Shown here: piece after piece, positions 8,812 to 15,613 of the stretch | Layout of the letters: every line of letters begins with the position of its first letter | Numbering within the stretch: the first letter of the stretch is position 1 | DNA from: Pseudomonas pohangensis | GTDB lineage: Bacteria; Pseudomonadota; Gammaproteobacteria; Pseudomonadales; Pseudomonadaceae | Length of the DNA stretch: 64,000 nucleotides | Assembly (NCBI RefSeq): GCF_900105995.1 | Contig: NZ_LT629785.1 | Span: 1,426,001 to 1,490,000, forward strand | Direction: 5' to 3' | Position numbers and translations under genes: made by a program | The notes under the pieces: generated by a model | The model's input: the letters and a program-made list of their open reading frames with translations, nothing else | Database searches by the model: none | What the model was told of the DNA's origin: nothing

Positions 8812-8989
8812 GATTGTGTTGAAAAAGTCGCTTCGGCCTGGCTACCCATGTATTGAGCAGCGAAAACGTCATTTTTGCGCGCCCCTGCGTCAAATCAAGA
8901 TCCTAAACCTTGTGCGCGAGACGCGGATTTTAAACTCCGACGCGCACTTTTCTGTCGTGAAAACTGAGCCCGACTTTTTCAACAGAATC
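8812..8989. repeat. 178-bp MITE-like element with 19-bp terminal inverted repeats
   Basis: The ends at 8812-8830 and 8971-8989 are inverted copies (GATTGTGTTGAAAAAGTCG and the complement of GATTCTGTTGAAAAAGTCG) with one mismatch. AACC flanks the element on both sides, which would fit a 4-bp target duplication. The interior contains no supportable gene. It lies in the long non-coding 5' part of a cassette, between attC site 2 and the 8159 gene. Similar tgttgaaaaagtc ends are familiar from pseudomonad transposon remnants, from memory. Confidence 0.5.
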
Positions 8990-9006
8990 AACCCATTGCG
9001 GACGTT

Positions 9007-9078
9007 CGCTAACGATTAAGCTAAGGGGCCGCAGCAAGCGGCCCCAGCGAATGAAATGAGCGATTTCAGCGCCTTTTA
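9007..9078 (-). other. attC-like site 2
   Basis: On the minus strand it begins at the TAA stop of the 9076 gene with a degenerate outer box. It contains a strong inner palindrome (GGGGCCGC / GCGGCCCC), then CCTTAGCTTAATC, and ends in GTTAGCG at 9013-9007. The last core departs from GTTRRRY at one base. The size and order of blocks match the neighbouring sites. Confidence 0.65.
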
Positions 9079-9504
9079 GAAACTTTTGATAGATGAATTT
9101 AAAAGAGTAATTAATTTTTCTCTATCATCAAGTGACAGCATCTTCGCAGGTATCCTTGAGGAGTTAAAGCGACCAGCCCCCTTAAGAACAAGGCCTTGAT
9201 TAATGTCATTCTCTATAGATTTGATTTCACTAAACAGTACTGTTTTGGACTTGTTAAATGGAGCTTGTATTGTAATCTCAGAGTCAGTGACAACAAGAAT
9301 TGGATTGGTTTTTATTTTTCTGCCGCAGCTCATTAAATATAAACCTGGAGCAAGAGAGAATAATAATATAAATGCTATGGCTGTCGTGCTTGTGCCTAAT
9401 TTTATTAATCCATAAAAAGGGAAGACAATAATAAATAAAAGCCCGGAGAGCAGTAGGATCTTTGAGGATTTTGGTGCCGCCCAGAATTCTTGCTTTGTTG
9501 ACAT
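9076..9504 (-). CDS. Cassette-encoded membrane protein with PH-like domain, unknown
   Basis: A 142-residue protein. Two hydrophobic segments occupy about residues 16-34 and 38-56. A soluble C-terminal half follows with the pattern PILVVTDSEITIQAPF and TVLFSEIKSIEND, which resembles bacterial PH-like (YdbT/bPH) or YcxB-like membrane proteins. That assignment is tentative. The Shine-Dalgarno AGGAG, eight bases before the ATG, is formed by the core of the upstream attC site (GTTAGGAG). Its stop codon lies in the next attC. Confidence 0.6.
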   Translation of the reverse strand: MSTKQEFWAAPKSSKILLLSGLLFIIVFPFYGLIKLGTSTTAIAFILLFSLAPGLYLMSCGRKIKTNPILVVTDSEITIQAPFNKSKTVLFSEIKSIENDINQGLVLKGAGRFNSSRIPAKMLSLDDREKLITLLNSSIKSF

Positions 9505-9513
9505 TGCAGATAC

Positions 9514-9590
9514 TCCTAACGTTCAGGTTAAGGGGCCGGTCTTAGCCAGTCCCAGCGAGCAAAGCGAACAGTTTTATTCACTAGTTAAGT
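9514..9590 (-). other. attC-like site 3
   Basis: A 77-bp site read on the minus strand. It starts with ACTTAAC (RYYYAAC type) at 9590-9584, next to the stop codon of the 9592 gene. The middle holds GTTCGCTTTGCTCGCTGGGAC, and CCCCTTAACCTGAAC leads to the end core GTTAGGA at 9520-9514. The same blocks occur in order in site 4. Confidence 0.8.
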
Positions 9591-9591
9591 T

Positions 9592-9921
9592 TTAGCGTGC
9601 TCTTATGTTAGTTAGTATGCAGGCACCTAGCGTTAGTAACCACATGATACCAAATATCTTGGCAAGAGCATTAAATTCTTTAGTTTGTCTTTTATTTATG
9701 AATAGTAAGAATATTGATATTGCTGCGGATGATAGTAAAAACAAATAGCCGAGCCAGAGGTTTTCACCTGCCATTAGGAGCGAATGACGCCTTTTCCCGA
9801 CCTCAATTATTCCGGTGATGTATCCAATATATGCATAGTTAACGCAAGCAATAATCATAGCGACTCCTACCATGCGTAGGATCACTAATTTCCTGCCTTC
9901 AATTTTTGGCGCGCCGTCCAT
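9592..9921 (-). CDS. Cassette-encoded three-TM small membrane protein, unknown
   Basis: A 109-residue protein with hydrophobic segments at about residues 11-31, 53-70 and 84-104, and a positively charged loop (FINKRQTKEF) before the last. No family is recognised. It begins ten bases after the GTTAGGT core of attC site 4, leaving little room for its own promoter, and it stops at the edge of attC site 3. It therefore occupies a compact, single-gene cassette. Confidence 0.6.
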   Translation of the reverse strand: MDGAPKIEGRKLVILRMVGVAMIIACVNYAYIGYITGIIEVGKRRHSLLMAGENLWLGYLFLLSSAAISIFLLFINKRQTKEFNALAKIFGIMWLLTLGACILTNIRAR

Positions 9922-9930
9922 AGAGCTAAT

Positions 9931-10006
9931 ACCTAACGTTTAGGTTAAGGGGTGGCGGTACGCCGTCCCAGAGAGCGAAGCGAACTATTTGAACCGCTAG
10001 TTAGGC
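9931..10006 (-). other. attC-like site 4 (best-formed)
   Basis: A 76-bp site with near-ideal boxes. On the minus strand it opens with GCCTAAC at 10006-10000 and closes with GTTAGGT at 9937-9931. Internal CCTTAACCTAAAC and the complementary TAGCGGTTCAAATAG side allow the bulged hairpin expected of attC. The central GACGGCGTACCGCC can form the loop-proximal stem. The TAG stop of the 9997 gene lies within the opening box region. Confidence 0.88.
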
Positions 10007-10356
10007 GCATCACAAAGCAATGGTGAGGTTTTTTGTTTTTTTAACTCGATCCATAGATAGATGAATGCTAAAGCAATTGCCGTGCCAAATGGAAAGCCTA
10101 GCAGGAGGTTCCATAAGGTATGAGTCCAAAATATAATTTTCAAAAGTAAATTATCGCTTGTAAGCCCCTTGTATGCATAATAAGAGAATATGGCCCACAG
10201 TAATAATACTGCGATAAAAATCAGCAGATGTAGGCCGATATCACCCCGCGGAAATGGCTTAGCTATTGAATAACCAATGAATCCTATGGATAAAGCTGCC
10301 AGCAGCATATTTGTTGAATATGCAATTATTGCAATTTTTAATTTATCTGGCTGCAT
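9997..10356 (-). CDS. Cassette-encoded three-TM small membrane protein, unknown
   Basis: A 119-residue protein with hydrophobic segments at about residues 7-29, 41-63 and 77-106. The C-terminal tail is short and ends in LKKQKTSPLLCDAPN. The family is unknown. It has its own strong Shine-Dalgarno (AAGGAGAAATC before ATG 10356), unlike the two genes after it. It fills the cassette between attC-like sites 5 and 4. AT-rich codon use suggests transfer. Confidence 0.6.
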   Translation of the reverse strand: MQPDKLKIAIIAYSTNMLLAALSIGFIGYSIAKPFPRGDIGLHLLIFIAVLLLWAIFSYYAYKGLTSDNLLLKIIFWTHTLWNLLLGFPFGTAIALAFIYLWIELKKQKTSPLLCDAPN

Positions 10357-10372
10357 GATTTCTCCTTGATGT

Positions 10373-10429
10373 ACCTAACGCCTCAAAAAGCGGCGGCGTT
10401 AGCCGTCCGACTAATTTGACTTGTTACAT
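10373..10429 (-). other. attC-like site 5 (short, overlaps 3' end of the DUF1643-like gene)
   Basis: About 57 bp. The minus strand ends in GTTAGGT at 10379-10373, preceded by TTTTTGAGGC. The hairpin GGACGGCTAACGCCGCC lies in the middle and TGTAAC near the other end. The TGA stop of the upstream gene (10383-10385) lies inside the site, so its last codons are attC sequence. The shape is that of a short integron attC; the outer box is imperfect. Confidence 0.65.
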
Positions 10430-10994
10430 GCTGAACCCACTCAAGTTGTTTTGCGTAGATTCTCGGTAGTGGGTGATAGTACGAGTATCTGGTATTTGAT
10501 TTTAAAATCCCTAGAGGGTTGTTAATACACAATGCTTCTATGGCCTGTTTAGCTAAAGGTACTAAAGCTTGGTTTACGCCCCAACCAAAAATAACCGGAG
10601 TACCATTAACAAATAACTGCTCTCGTTCAGATTTGCGATTAGGTGAAAAAATAGAATACTCTACTTCACTACTCTTTTCTGACTTTAAAAAACGATATAG
10701 CTCACTTGAATCCGGTGTTCGGAGATCAGACAAATTTAGAATTCTAGCGTAGTTAAGCGCCGCAACATCCATGACTTTCATAATTTGTTGTTGTGTATTA
10801 TCCGGCTCTTTCTCTGATGGCACGGTGTTATTATTTATTTCGTCCAAAGGATAAGAAGAACCAGGATTCATCATTACAGCCATGAGATCAGGGTCATTGA
10901 GTTCTGCGCCAATTCGCTTGATGTCAAGATTCTTTCTTAATTTGTACCCATTGGACTCGTAGAAGAGACCTCTAACTTCAAATTTAGTGCTCAA
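10383..10994 (-). CDS. DUF1643-like protein, first cassette gene
   Basis: A 203-residue soluble protein starting from TTG at 10994, with AAGGA six bases upstream. The early MNPGSSYP motif (about residues 41-48), the middle ARILNLSDLRTP, the IFGWGVN segment and the late YYHPLPR resemble DUF1643 proteins, which are often carried by phages, plasmids and cassettes. The match is from memory and moderate. Its function is unknown. It is the cassette gene nearest to where an attI site and integrase would normally be, yet neither is seen. Confidence 0.55.
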   Translation of the reverse strand: MSTKFEVRGLFYESNGYKLRKNLDIKRIGAELNDPDLMAVMMNPGSSYPLDEINNNTVPSEKEPDNTQQQIMKVMDVAALNYARILNLSDLRTPDSSELYRFLKSEKSSEVEYSIFSPNRKSEREQLFVNGTPVIFGWGVNQALVPLAKQAIEALCINNPLGILKSNTRYSYYHPLPRIYAKQLEWVQHVTSQISRTANAAAF

Positions 10995-11377
10995 CTTGAT
11001 TCCTTGATGGCATGCAACTATAAATAGACAAAAAATGGGGCAATAACACTTTTACGGGCTTGGTGGATAACATTCTTTTCCTTTTCCCAGACCCCATCAA
11101 GATAGGGGTTTGCTAGGGCTTGATTACCGTATAAGGGAGTTATACACCATGGCCGAAAGGCTCAAACTGCTCCATAAATTGCATGAGCAAAGACGCTTGC
11201 GACATTACTCGATTCGCCCCGCGCAGGTCTATCGCGAACGGCCGCTTCTGGCACTTCTCTGCCGGTCGTCACTTCGGAACAGGACGGGGCACGTTGACGG
11301 CAAACCGGCGCTCACGTTTAAGGGATTTTGCAGGAAGGGCCGGGCAGGCTGTGCAATGCCTTTGCCCGGCTATTCGT
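10995..11377. other. Non-coding junction between cassette array and tal
   Basis: No convincing gene and no integron integrase is present in these 383 bp. A plus-strand open frame from ATG 11150 or 11110 lacks any recognisable protein character. At 11225-11268 there is a copy of a motif also found at about 8750-8793 inside the array (shared core TATCGCGAA, GGC, CTTCTGG, TCTGCC in order). A GCCGGGC inverted pair at 11340-11370 could act as a poor terminator for tal. Confidence 0.5.
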
Positions 11378-12304
11378 TCAAAGCCTGGCTTTGAGTAATG
11401 CTTCGAGTTTTTCCTGGTCGCGGGCAAACAGGCGGATGCCTTCGGCAAGCTTTTCCGTGGCCATGGCGTCCTCGTTCAGCGCCCAGCGGAACCGGGCTTC
11501 GTCGAGTGTTTGTCGAGGTTCATGGTCATCGCCGGCATGCAGCTGTCGTTTGAGTTCGCCCTGGTCGCTGGCCAGTTGATTGAGCAGGTCCGGGCTGATG
11601 GTCAGGCGGTCACAGCCGGCCAGTGCTTCGATCTGCCCGATGTTGCGAAAGCTCGCGCCCATCACCACGGTCTGGTAGCCGTGGGCTTTGTAGTAGCGGT
11701 AGATCCGTGAGACCGACTGCACGCCGGGGTCTTCAGTGCCTGTGAAGTCGCGATTCTCGGACTTCTTGTACCAGTCGTAGATGCGCCCGACGAAGGGTGA
11801 AATCAGGAAGGTGCCGGCCTCGGCACAGGCCACCGCCTGGGCAAAGGAAAACAGCAGGGTCAGGTTGCACTGGATACCGTCCCGCTCCAGTTGTTCGGCG
11901 GCGCGAATGCCTTCCCAGGTGGCGGCAATCTTGATCAGTACCCGCTCGCGGCCGATGCCGGACTGTTCATACAGGTCAATCAGTCGCTGTGCCCGCTGCA
12001 GGGTGGCCCGGGTATCGAACGACAGTCGCGCATCCACTTCGGTGGAAATGCGTCCGGGAATAACCTGCAGAATCTCCTTGCCTACCGCTACGCCGAAGCG
12101 GTCGCAAGCCAGGCCGATATCGCCGTTGCAGCCACTGACCGCAGCCTCCAGCAAGGCGGCATAGTGCGGCAGGCTGGCGGCTTTCAGCAGCAGCGACGGG
12201 TTGGTGGTGGCATCCACCGGCTGCAGACGGGTGATGGCTTCAACATCGCCGGTATCGGCAACCACGGTGGTGAACTGTTTGAGTTGATCCAGCTTGGAAG
12301 TCAT
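11378..12304 (-). CDS. tal: Transaldolase
   Basis: A 308-residue class I transaldolase of the TalB type, acting in the non-oxidative pentose phosphate pathway (sedoheptulose-7-phosphate plus glyceraldehyde-3-phosphate to erythrose-4-phosphate and fructose-6-phosphate). The Schiff-base lysine is Lys125 in VLIKIAATWEG. Asp17, the DATTNPSLL stretch and the ISPFVGRIYDWYK motif match the family. It lies upstream of the cassette island on the same strand. In P. aeruginosa, tal is next to rssC, so the island interrupts that order (from memory). Confidence 0.95.
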   Translation of the reverse strand: MTSKLDQLKQFTTVVADTGDVEAITRLQPVDATTNPSLLLKAASLPHYAALLEAAVSGCNGDIGLACDRFGVAVGKEILQVIPGRISTEVDARLSFDTRATLQRAQRLIDLYEQSGIGRERVLIKIAATWEGIRAAEQLERDGIQCNLTLLFSFAQAVACAEAGTFLISPFVGRIYDWYKKSENRDFTGTEDPGVQSVSRIYRYYKAHGYQTVVMGASFRNIGQIEALAGCDRLTISPDLLNQLASDQGELKRQLHAGDDHEPRQTLDEARFRWALNEDAMATEKLAEGIRLFARDQEKLEALLKARL

Positions 12305-12367
12305 GAAATAGCCTTGTGTTTGTTATGGGCTGACATTACCCGAGCCGGTCGTCTGGCTCAACGGCGG

Positions 12368-13417
12368 TTAATGGCCTTCCAGCAGCTTTGTTGCCTGATC
12401 GAACACATCCAGCGGCTTGTCGGTCTTGTGCACGTCAACCGAGAGCAGCTGGCGGAAGCGTCTGGCCCCGGCAAAGCCCTGGCCGAGGCCGAGCACATGA
12501 CGGGTGATGTGGTGCATGGCGCCACCCTCGGCCAGATGCGCTTCGATGTAGGGGCGCAGGCGTTGCAGGGTTTCGGCGCGGCTCGGCGCCTGATGGTCAT
12601 CGGCAAACAGACGCTGATCCACCTGGGCCAGCAGATAGGGGTTGTGATAGGCCTCGCGGCCGAGCATCACGCCATCAAAGGTCTGCAGGTGCTGCTGGCA
12701 CTCGTCGAGGGTCTTGATGCCGCCATTGAGGATGATTTCCAGCTGCGGGAAGTCCTGCTTGAGTTGCGCCACCACGTCATAGCGCAGGGGCGGCACGTCG
12801 CGGTTCTGCTTGGGCGACAGACCCTCAAGAATGGCGATGCGCGCGTGTACGGTAAAACTTTCGCAACCGGCCTGCTCTACGGTGGCGACGAAATCGCAAA
12901 GCTGCGCGTAACTGTCACGGCCATTGATGCCGATGCGGTGTTTGACGGTGACCGGAATGCTTACGGCATCGCGCATCGCCTTGACGCAATCGGCCACCAG
13001 CTGCGGATGGCCCATCAGGCAGGCGCCGATCATATTGTTCTGCACCCGGTCACTGGGGCAGCCGACATTCAGGTTCACTTCGTCGTAACCGGCTTGTTTG
13101 GCCAGCTTGGCGCAAGCGGCCAGTTCTGCCGGGTTGCTGCCACCCAGCTGCAGGGCCAGCGGGTGCTCGCTTTCGTCATAGCGCAGAAAACGTTGACGAT
13201 CACCGTGCAGCAGGGCACCGGTGGTGACCATTTCGGTGTAGAGCAGGGCATTGCGGCTGAGCAGGCGCAGGAAGTGGCGGCAATGCCTGTCTGTCCAGTC
13301 CATCATCGGCGCAACGCTGAATCTTCTGCTGACAAGATGCTGATTTGTATGGGTTTTTTTCAATTCAAAGCCTGCAAAAACGGGGCGCTCCGAGGCGCAA
13401 TTGCACACCGGGTGCAC
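12368..13417 (-). CDS. dusA: tRNA-dihydrouridine(20/20a) synthase DusA
   Basis: An FMN-dependent TIM-barrel enzyme that reduces U20 and U20a in tRNA D-loops. The FMN-binding N-terminus reads RRFSVAPMMDWTDRHCR, the catalytic Cys120 lies in NLNVGCPSDRVQ, and VKHRIGI and LNGGI further support DusA. The ATG at 13417 gives 349 residues. The conserved protein begins near residue 30, so an alternative later start (for example GTG or TTG codons between residues 18 and 29) is possible. It is 63 bp upstream of tal, a likely operon. Confidence 0.93.
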   Translation of the reverse strand: MHPVCNCASERPVFAGFELKKTHTNQHLVSRRFSVAPMMDWTDRHCRHFLRLLSRNALLYTEMVTTGALLHGDRQRFLRYDESEHPLALQLGGSNPAELAACAKLAKQAGYDEVNLNVGCPSDRVQNNMIGACLMGHPQLVADCVKAMRDAVSIPVTVKHRIGINGRDSYAQLCDFVATVEQAGCESFTVHARIAILEGLSPKQNRDVPPLRYDVVAQLKQDFPQLEIILNGGIKTLDECQQHLQTFDGVMLGREAYHNPYLLAQVDQRLFADDHQAPSRAETLQRLRPYIEAHLAEGGAMHHITRHVLGLGQGFAGARRFRQLLSVDVHKTDKPLDVFDQATKLLEGH

Positions 13418-13594
13418 AGGCGGGGAATTATACAGGTCTGGCTATGGCGATCATGCTGTCCGCTGGAGTCATCCCGGTTGCCGGAGGGCTTGCGGCTGGA
13501 AACTGCCTTGCCACCGCAGCAAGCTGCTCAGCCAACTCGTGCAAGCTACGCTCAGGCCCGGATGGCCGGATACCGGCCACCTTGGCGGGTCCGC

Positions 13595-15418
13595 TCAGCC
13601 TTCGGGGCTATACCAGATCGGCGAGCTCCAGGCGCGTTCCTGCAGGGTGGCCGGCACATCGCCCAGCGGTGCCATTTTCTGCCGCACGGCATCGTAGGTG
13701 TTCCAGCGCGGGGTCGGTATTTCGAGCACGCGGGCATAGTAGAAGGCGTGCTGATCGGCGTTGAAGTCGGGATCGGTCCAGCCGGTGGCGAGTGCAGCGG
13801 CGCCGATCTTGTCGGTGTAGGTGGCGGTGCTCAGGTCAACACTGCTGCCAACCGCAGGCAGTTTGCCGTCGGCGCCGATCTTGCGCTCGCCGGACCAGCT
13901 GACATCGTAGATTTTCTCCTGCTGTTTGCCGCTCTCGTCGATCCAGCCCTTGACGATCTGGATGCGGTCCAGATTGCCACTCTTGGGGTCTTTCAGCGCG
14001 CTGACCAGGAACGTCGGCGCTTTGCCGCTGCCCGGTTTCAGGTCGCCCCCCATTGGCACGCCCCTGGCGTAGGCGCGTTTGACGAAATCGGCCTTGTCCA
14101 CGTCATCGACGGCGTAATCGAAGCTGCCGAAAAAGCGCACTTTCAGCATGGGCCCGGAGGTGGCAAAGGTCTCTTTACGCTGCATGGCATCGTAGATTGC
14201 TTCACGGGTATTTTGCGGCGCCCAGACGCCGGCCAGACCGCCAGAGCTGAATTCGCGAATCTGCAGAATCTGCGCCGGCGGCTGCCCGGGCAATCCGGTC
14301 AGGCGTTCCTTGGGGTTGTTCTCGAAGGCAAACTTGCCGGTGTAGTTGAACTCTTCGTTGCTGCCTGCGGCATTGTGCGAGTCCGAATCGCCGATCAGGC
14401 CATACTTGAACGGATTGCCCAGGCCTTTCACGGCTTCACTCATGCCATCGAGCAGGGCCGGGCGCAGGAAGCTGCCGCGGCGATGGCTGGGGCGCTCGGA
14501 GTCAGCAGAGAGGGTGTAATCCCATTGCTCGAAGCCGGCAAATTCATCATTGGGTGACAGGCTCGGATAGGTTTCCGAAGTACCCTTGATCTGGCTGATT
14601 TCATACAGCGGTTCGTTGGCTGCGCGTGCCTTGTTGTAGGCAGCATCGAGCGGTTTGCCGTCGAACTTGCGCATTTCGAACATGCGCCCGTCGCTGGCAT
14701 TGCCATTATGCGGAATGGCCAGCAGGGTAGCGCCCCTGGCGCGCTGATCATCCATCCACTTCCACAGCACTTCCGGGTCGCTGGAATCGAGCGCCGACAG
14801 CACCAGGTCGGGCAAATGCTCGGTGTCGCGGAACACCACGACGCGGTGCAGGTTTCTCGCTTGCGGGTTGGACGTCCATTCGAAGCCGGCGAAAGTGGTG
14901 AACTTGCCGGGGACATAGTTTGCGTCCGCCGCCTTGATGATCTGCTCCCACACCGAATGGGCCAGCTTGGGGTCGCTCAGGTCCGGGTCGCGTTTGCCGG
15001 CGCTCATTTCACGCAGGACCTTGGCAAAGGTCTGTATGCGAATACCGGGGTCGGGCGAGGTGACAAACTTGGCCAGCGGAATCTTGCTCAGCGGACTGTC
15101 AGGGTTGGTCATCTGGTTGAAAATGCCCATGTATTCGGCATGGTCGGCCACCATGTAGAAATCCAGTGGCGTCCGGATCTGCATGTCCGGGCCGCCGCTG
15201 CCGGTGATGGTCTTGCCCTGGGCCCAGGCATAGGCATCGGTCGGTGTGGTTTTCGAGCCATTGGTAAAGCCGTCGAACGACCAGCCGGTGTGTATGTGCA
15301 GGTTGCCGAAGTAGGCATTATTTTCGGGGTTCGCTGGCGGTAGCGCTGCAGCCTGCGCAGAGGCGGCTGCTTGCGCACAGAGGATGGCTGCGAAGGTGAT
15401 GGATCTGCTGGCTTTCAT
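13595..15418 (-). CDS. DUF3604 domain exported protein
   Basis: A 607-residue protein with a clear signal peptide (MKASRSITFAAILCAQAAASAQA, cleavage near residue 24). The remainder is one DUF3604 domain, starting with YFGNLHIHTGWSFDG. Further histidines and acidic residues (VADHAEYMG, IPHNGNASDG, GDSDSHNAAG) are arranged like a PHP-type metal-dependent hydrolase. The location is periplasmic or outer-membrane associated; the substrate is unknown. It is a monocistronic-looking gene with 195 bp upstream. A GGCCGG/CCGGCC hairpin follows its stop near 13563-13580. Confidence 0.85.
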   Translation of the reverse strand: MKASRSITFAAILCAQAAASAQAAALPPANPENNAYFGNLHIHTGWSFDGFTNGSKTTPTDAYAWAQGKTITGSGGPDMQIRTPLDFYMVADHAEYMGIFNQMTNPDSPLSKIPLAKFVTSPDPGIRIQTFAKVLREMSAGKRDPDLSDPKLAHSVWEQIIKAADANYVPGKFTTFAGFEWTSNPQARNLHRVVVFRDTEHLPDLVLSALDSSDPEVLWKWMDDQRARGATLLAIPHNGNASDGRMFEMRKFDGKPLDAAYNKARAANEPLYEISQIKGTSETYPSLSPNDEFAGFEQWDYTLSADSERPSHRRGSFLRPALLDGMSEAVKGLGNPFKYGLIGDSDSHNAAGSNEEFNYTGKFAFENNPKERLTGLPGQPPAQILQIREFSSGGLAGVWAPQNTREAIYDAMQRKETFATSGPMLKVRFFGSFDYAVDDVDKADFVKRAYARGVPMGGDLKPGSGKAPTFLVSALKDPKSGNLDRIQIVKGWIDESGKQQEKIYDVSWSGERKIGADGKLPAVGSSVDLSTATYTDKIGAAALATGWTDPDFNADQHAFYYARVLEIPTPRWNTYDAVRQKMAPLGDVPATLQERAWSSPIWYSPEG

Positions 15419-15613
15419 GGGCTTTACCCTCCGGGAACTGGTGTTTGACCCAGAACGTTGCTGACCGCGAGCGGCCAGACGCCTGACAAGTACCTATCGA
15501 GAGTAGTTTGGTTTTTTGAATCGGACAGAGCCGTCGGCTATCCGCAGCTCTGGCGGGACTGTCGGTGTTAAGCAGCGAGGCATGCCAGCGCGCTGACATG
15601 CCTCGGCAACGCA

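Larger units (their letters stand above)
7375..10994 (-). mobile_element. Orphan integron gene-cassette array (CALIN), six genes
   Basis: The array lies between rssC and tal and is visibly more AT-rich than its flanks. All six predicted genes run on the minus strand. Attachment-site-like sequences occur at 7375-7450, 9007-9078, 9514-9590, 9931-10006 and 10373-10429. Each lies at the 3' end of a gene and ends in a GTTRRRY-type core, seen on the plus strand as cctaac or cccaac. No tyrosine recombinase with the integron-specific patch lies in the window, and only 383 bp separate the first cassette gene from tal. The array therefore fits a cluster of attC sites lacking an integrase. Five attC sites in tandem are strong evidence; the origin of the array is inference. 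Confidence 0.82.

Noticed and set aside
10995..11377. A search for intI and attI next to the first cassette gene
   Set aside because: No recombinase frame or attI-like core (GTTRRRY beside the DUF1643-like start) was found, so an intact integron platform is not claimed.
11110..11394. Possible small gene at the array-tal junction
   Set aside because: Product shows no hydrophobic or domain pattern, is Arg-rich, and overlaps the shared motif at 11226; it also runs into tal.
11891..14557. A plus-strand open frame of 888 codons antisense to tal, dusA and the DUF3604 gene
   Set aside because: It runs across three real minus-strand genes and their gaps; its product has no domain and is typical of GC-rich antisense frames.
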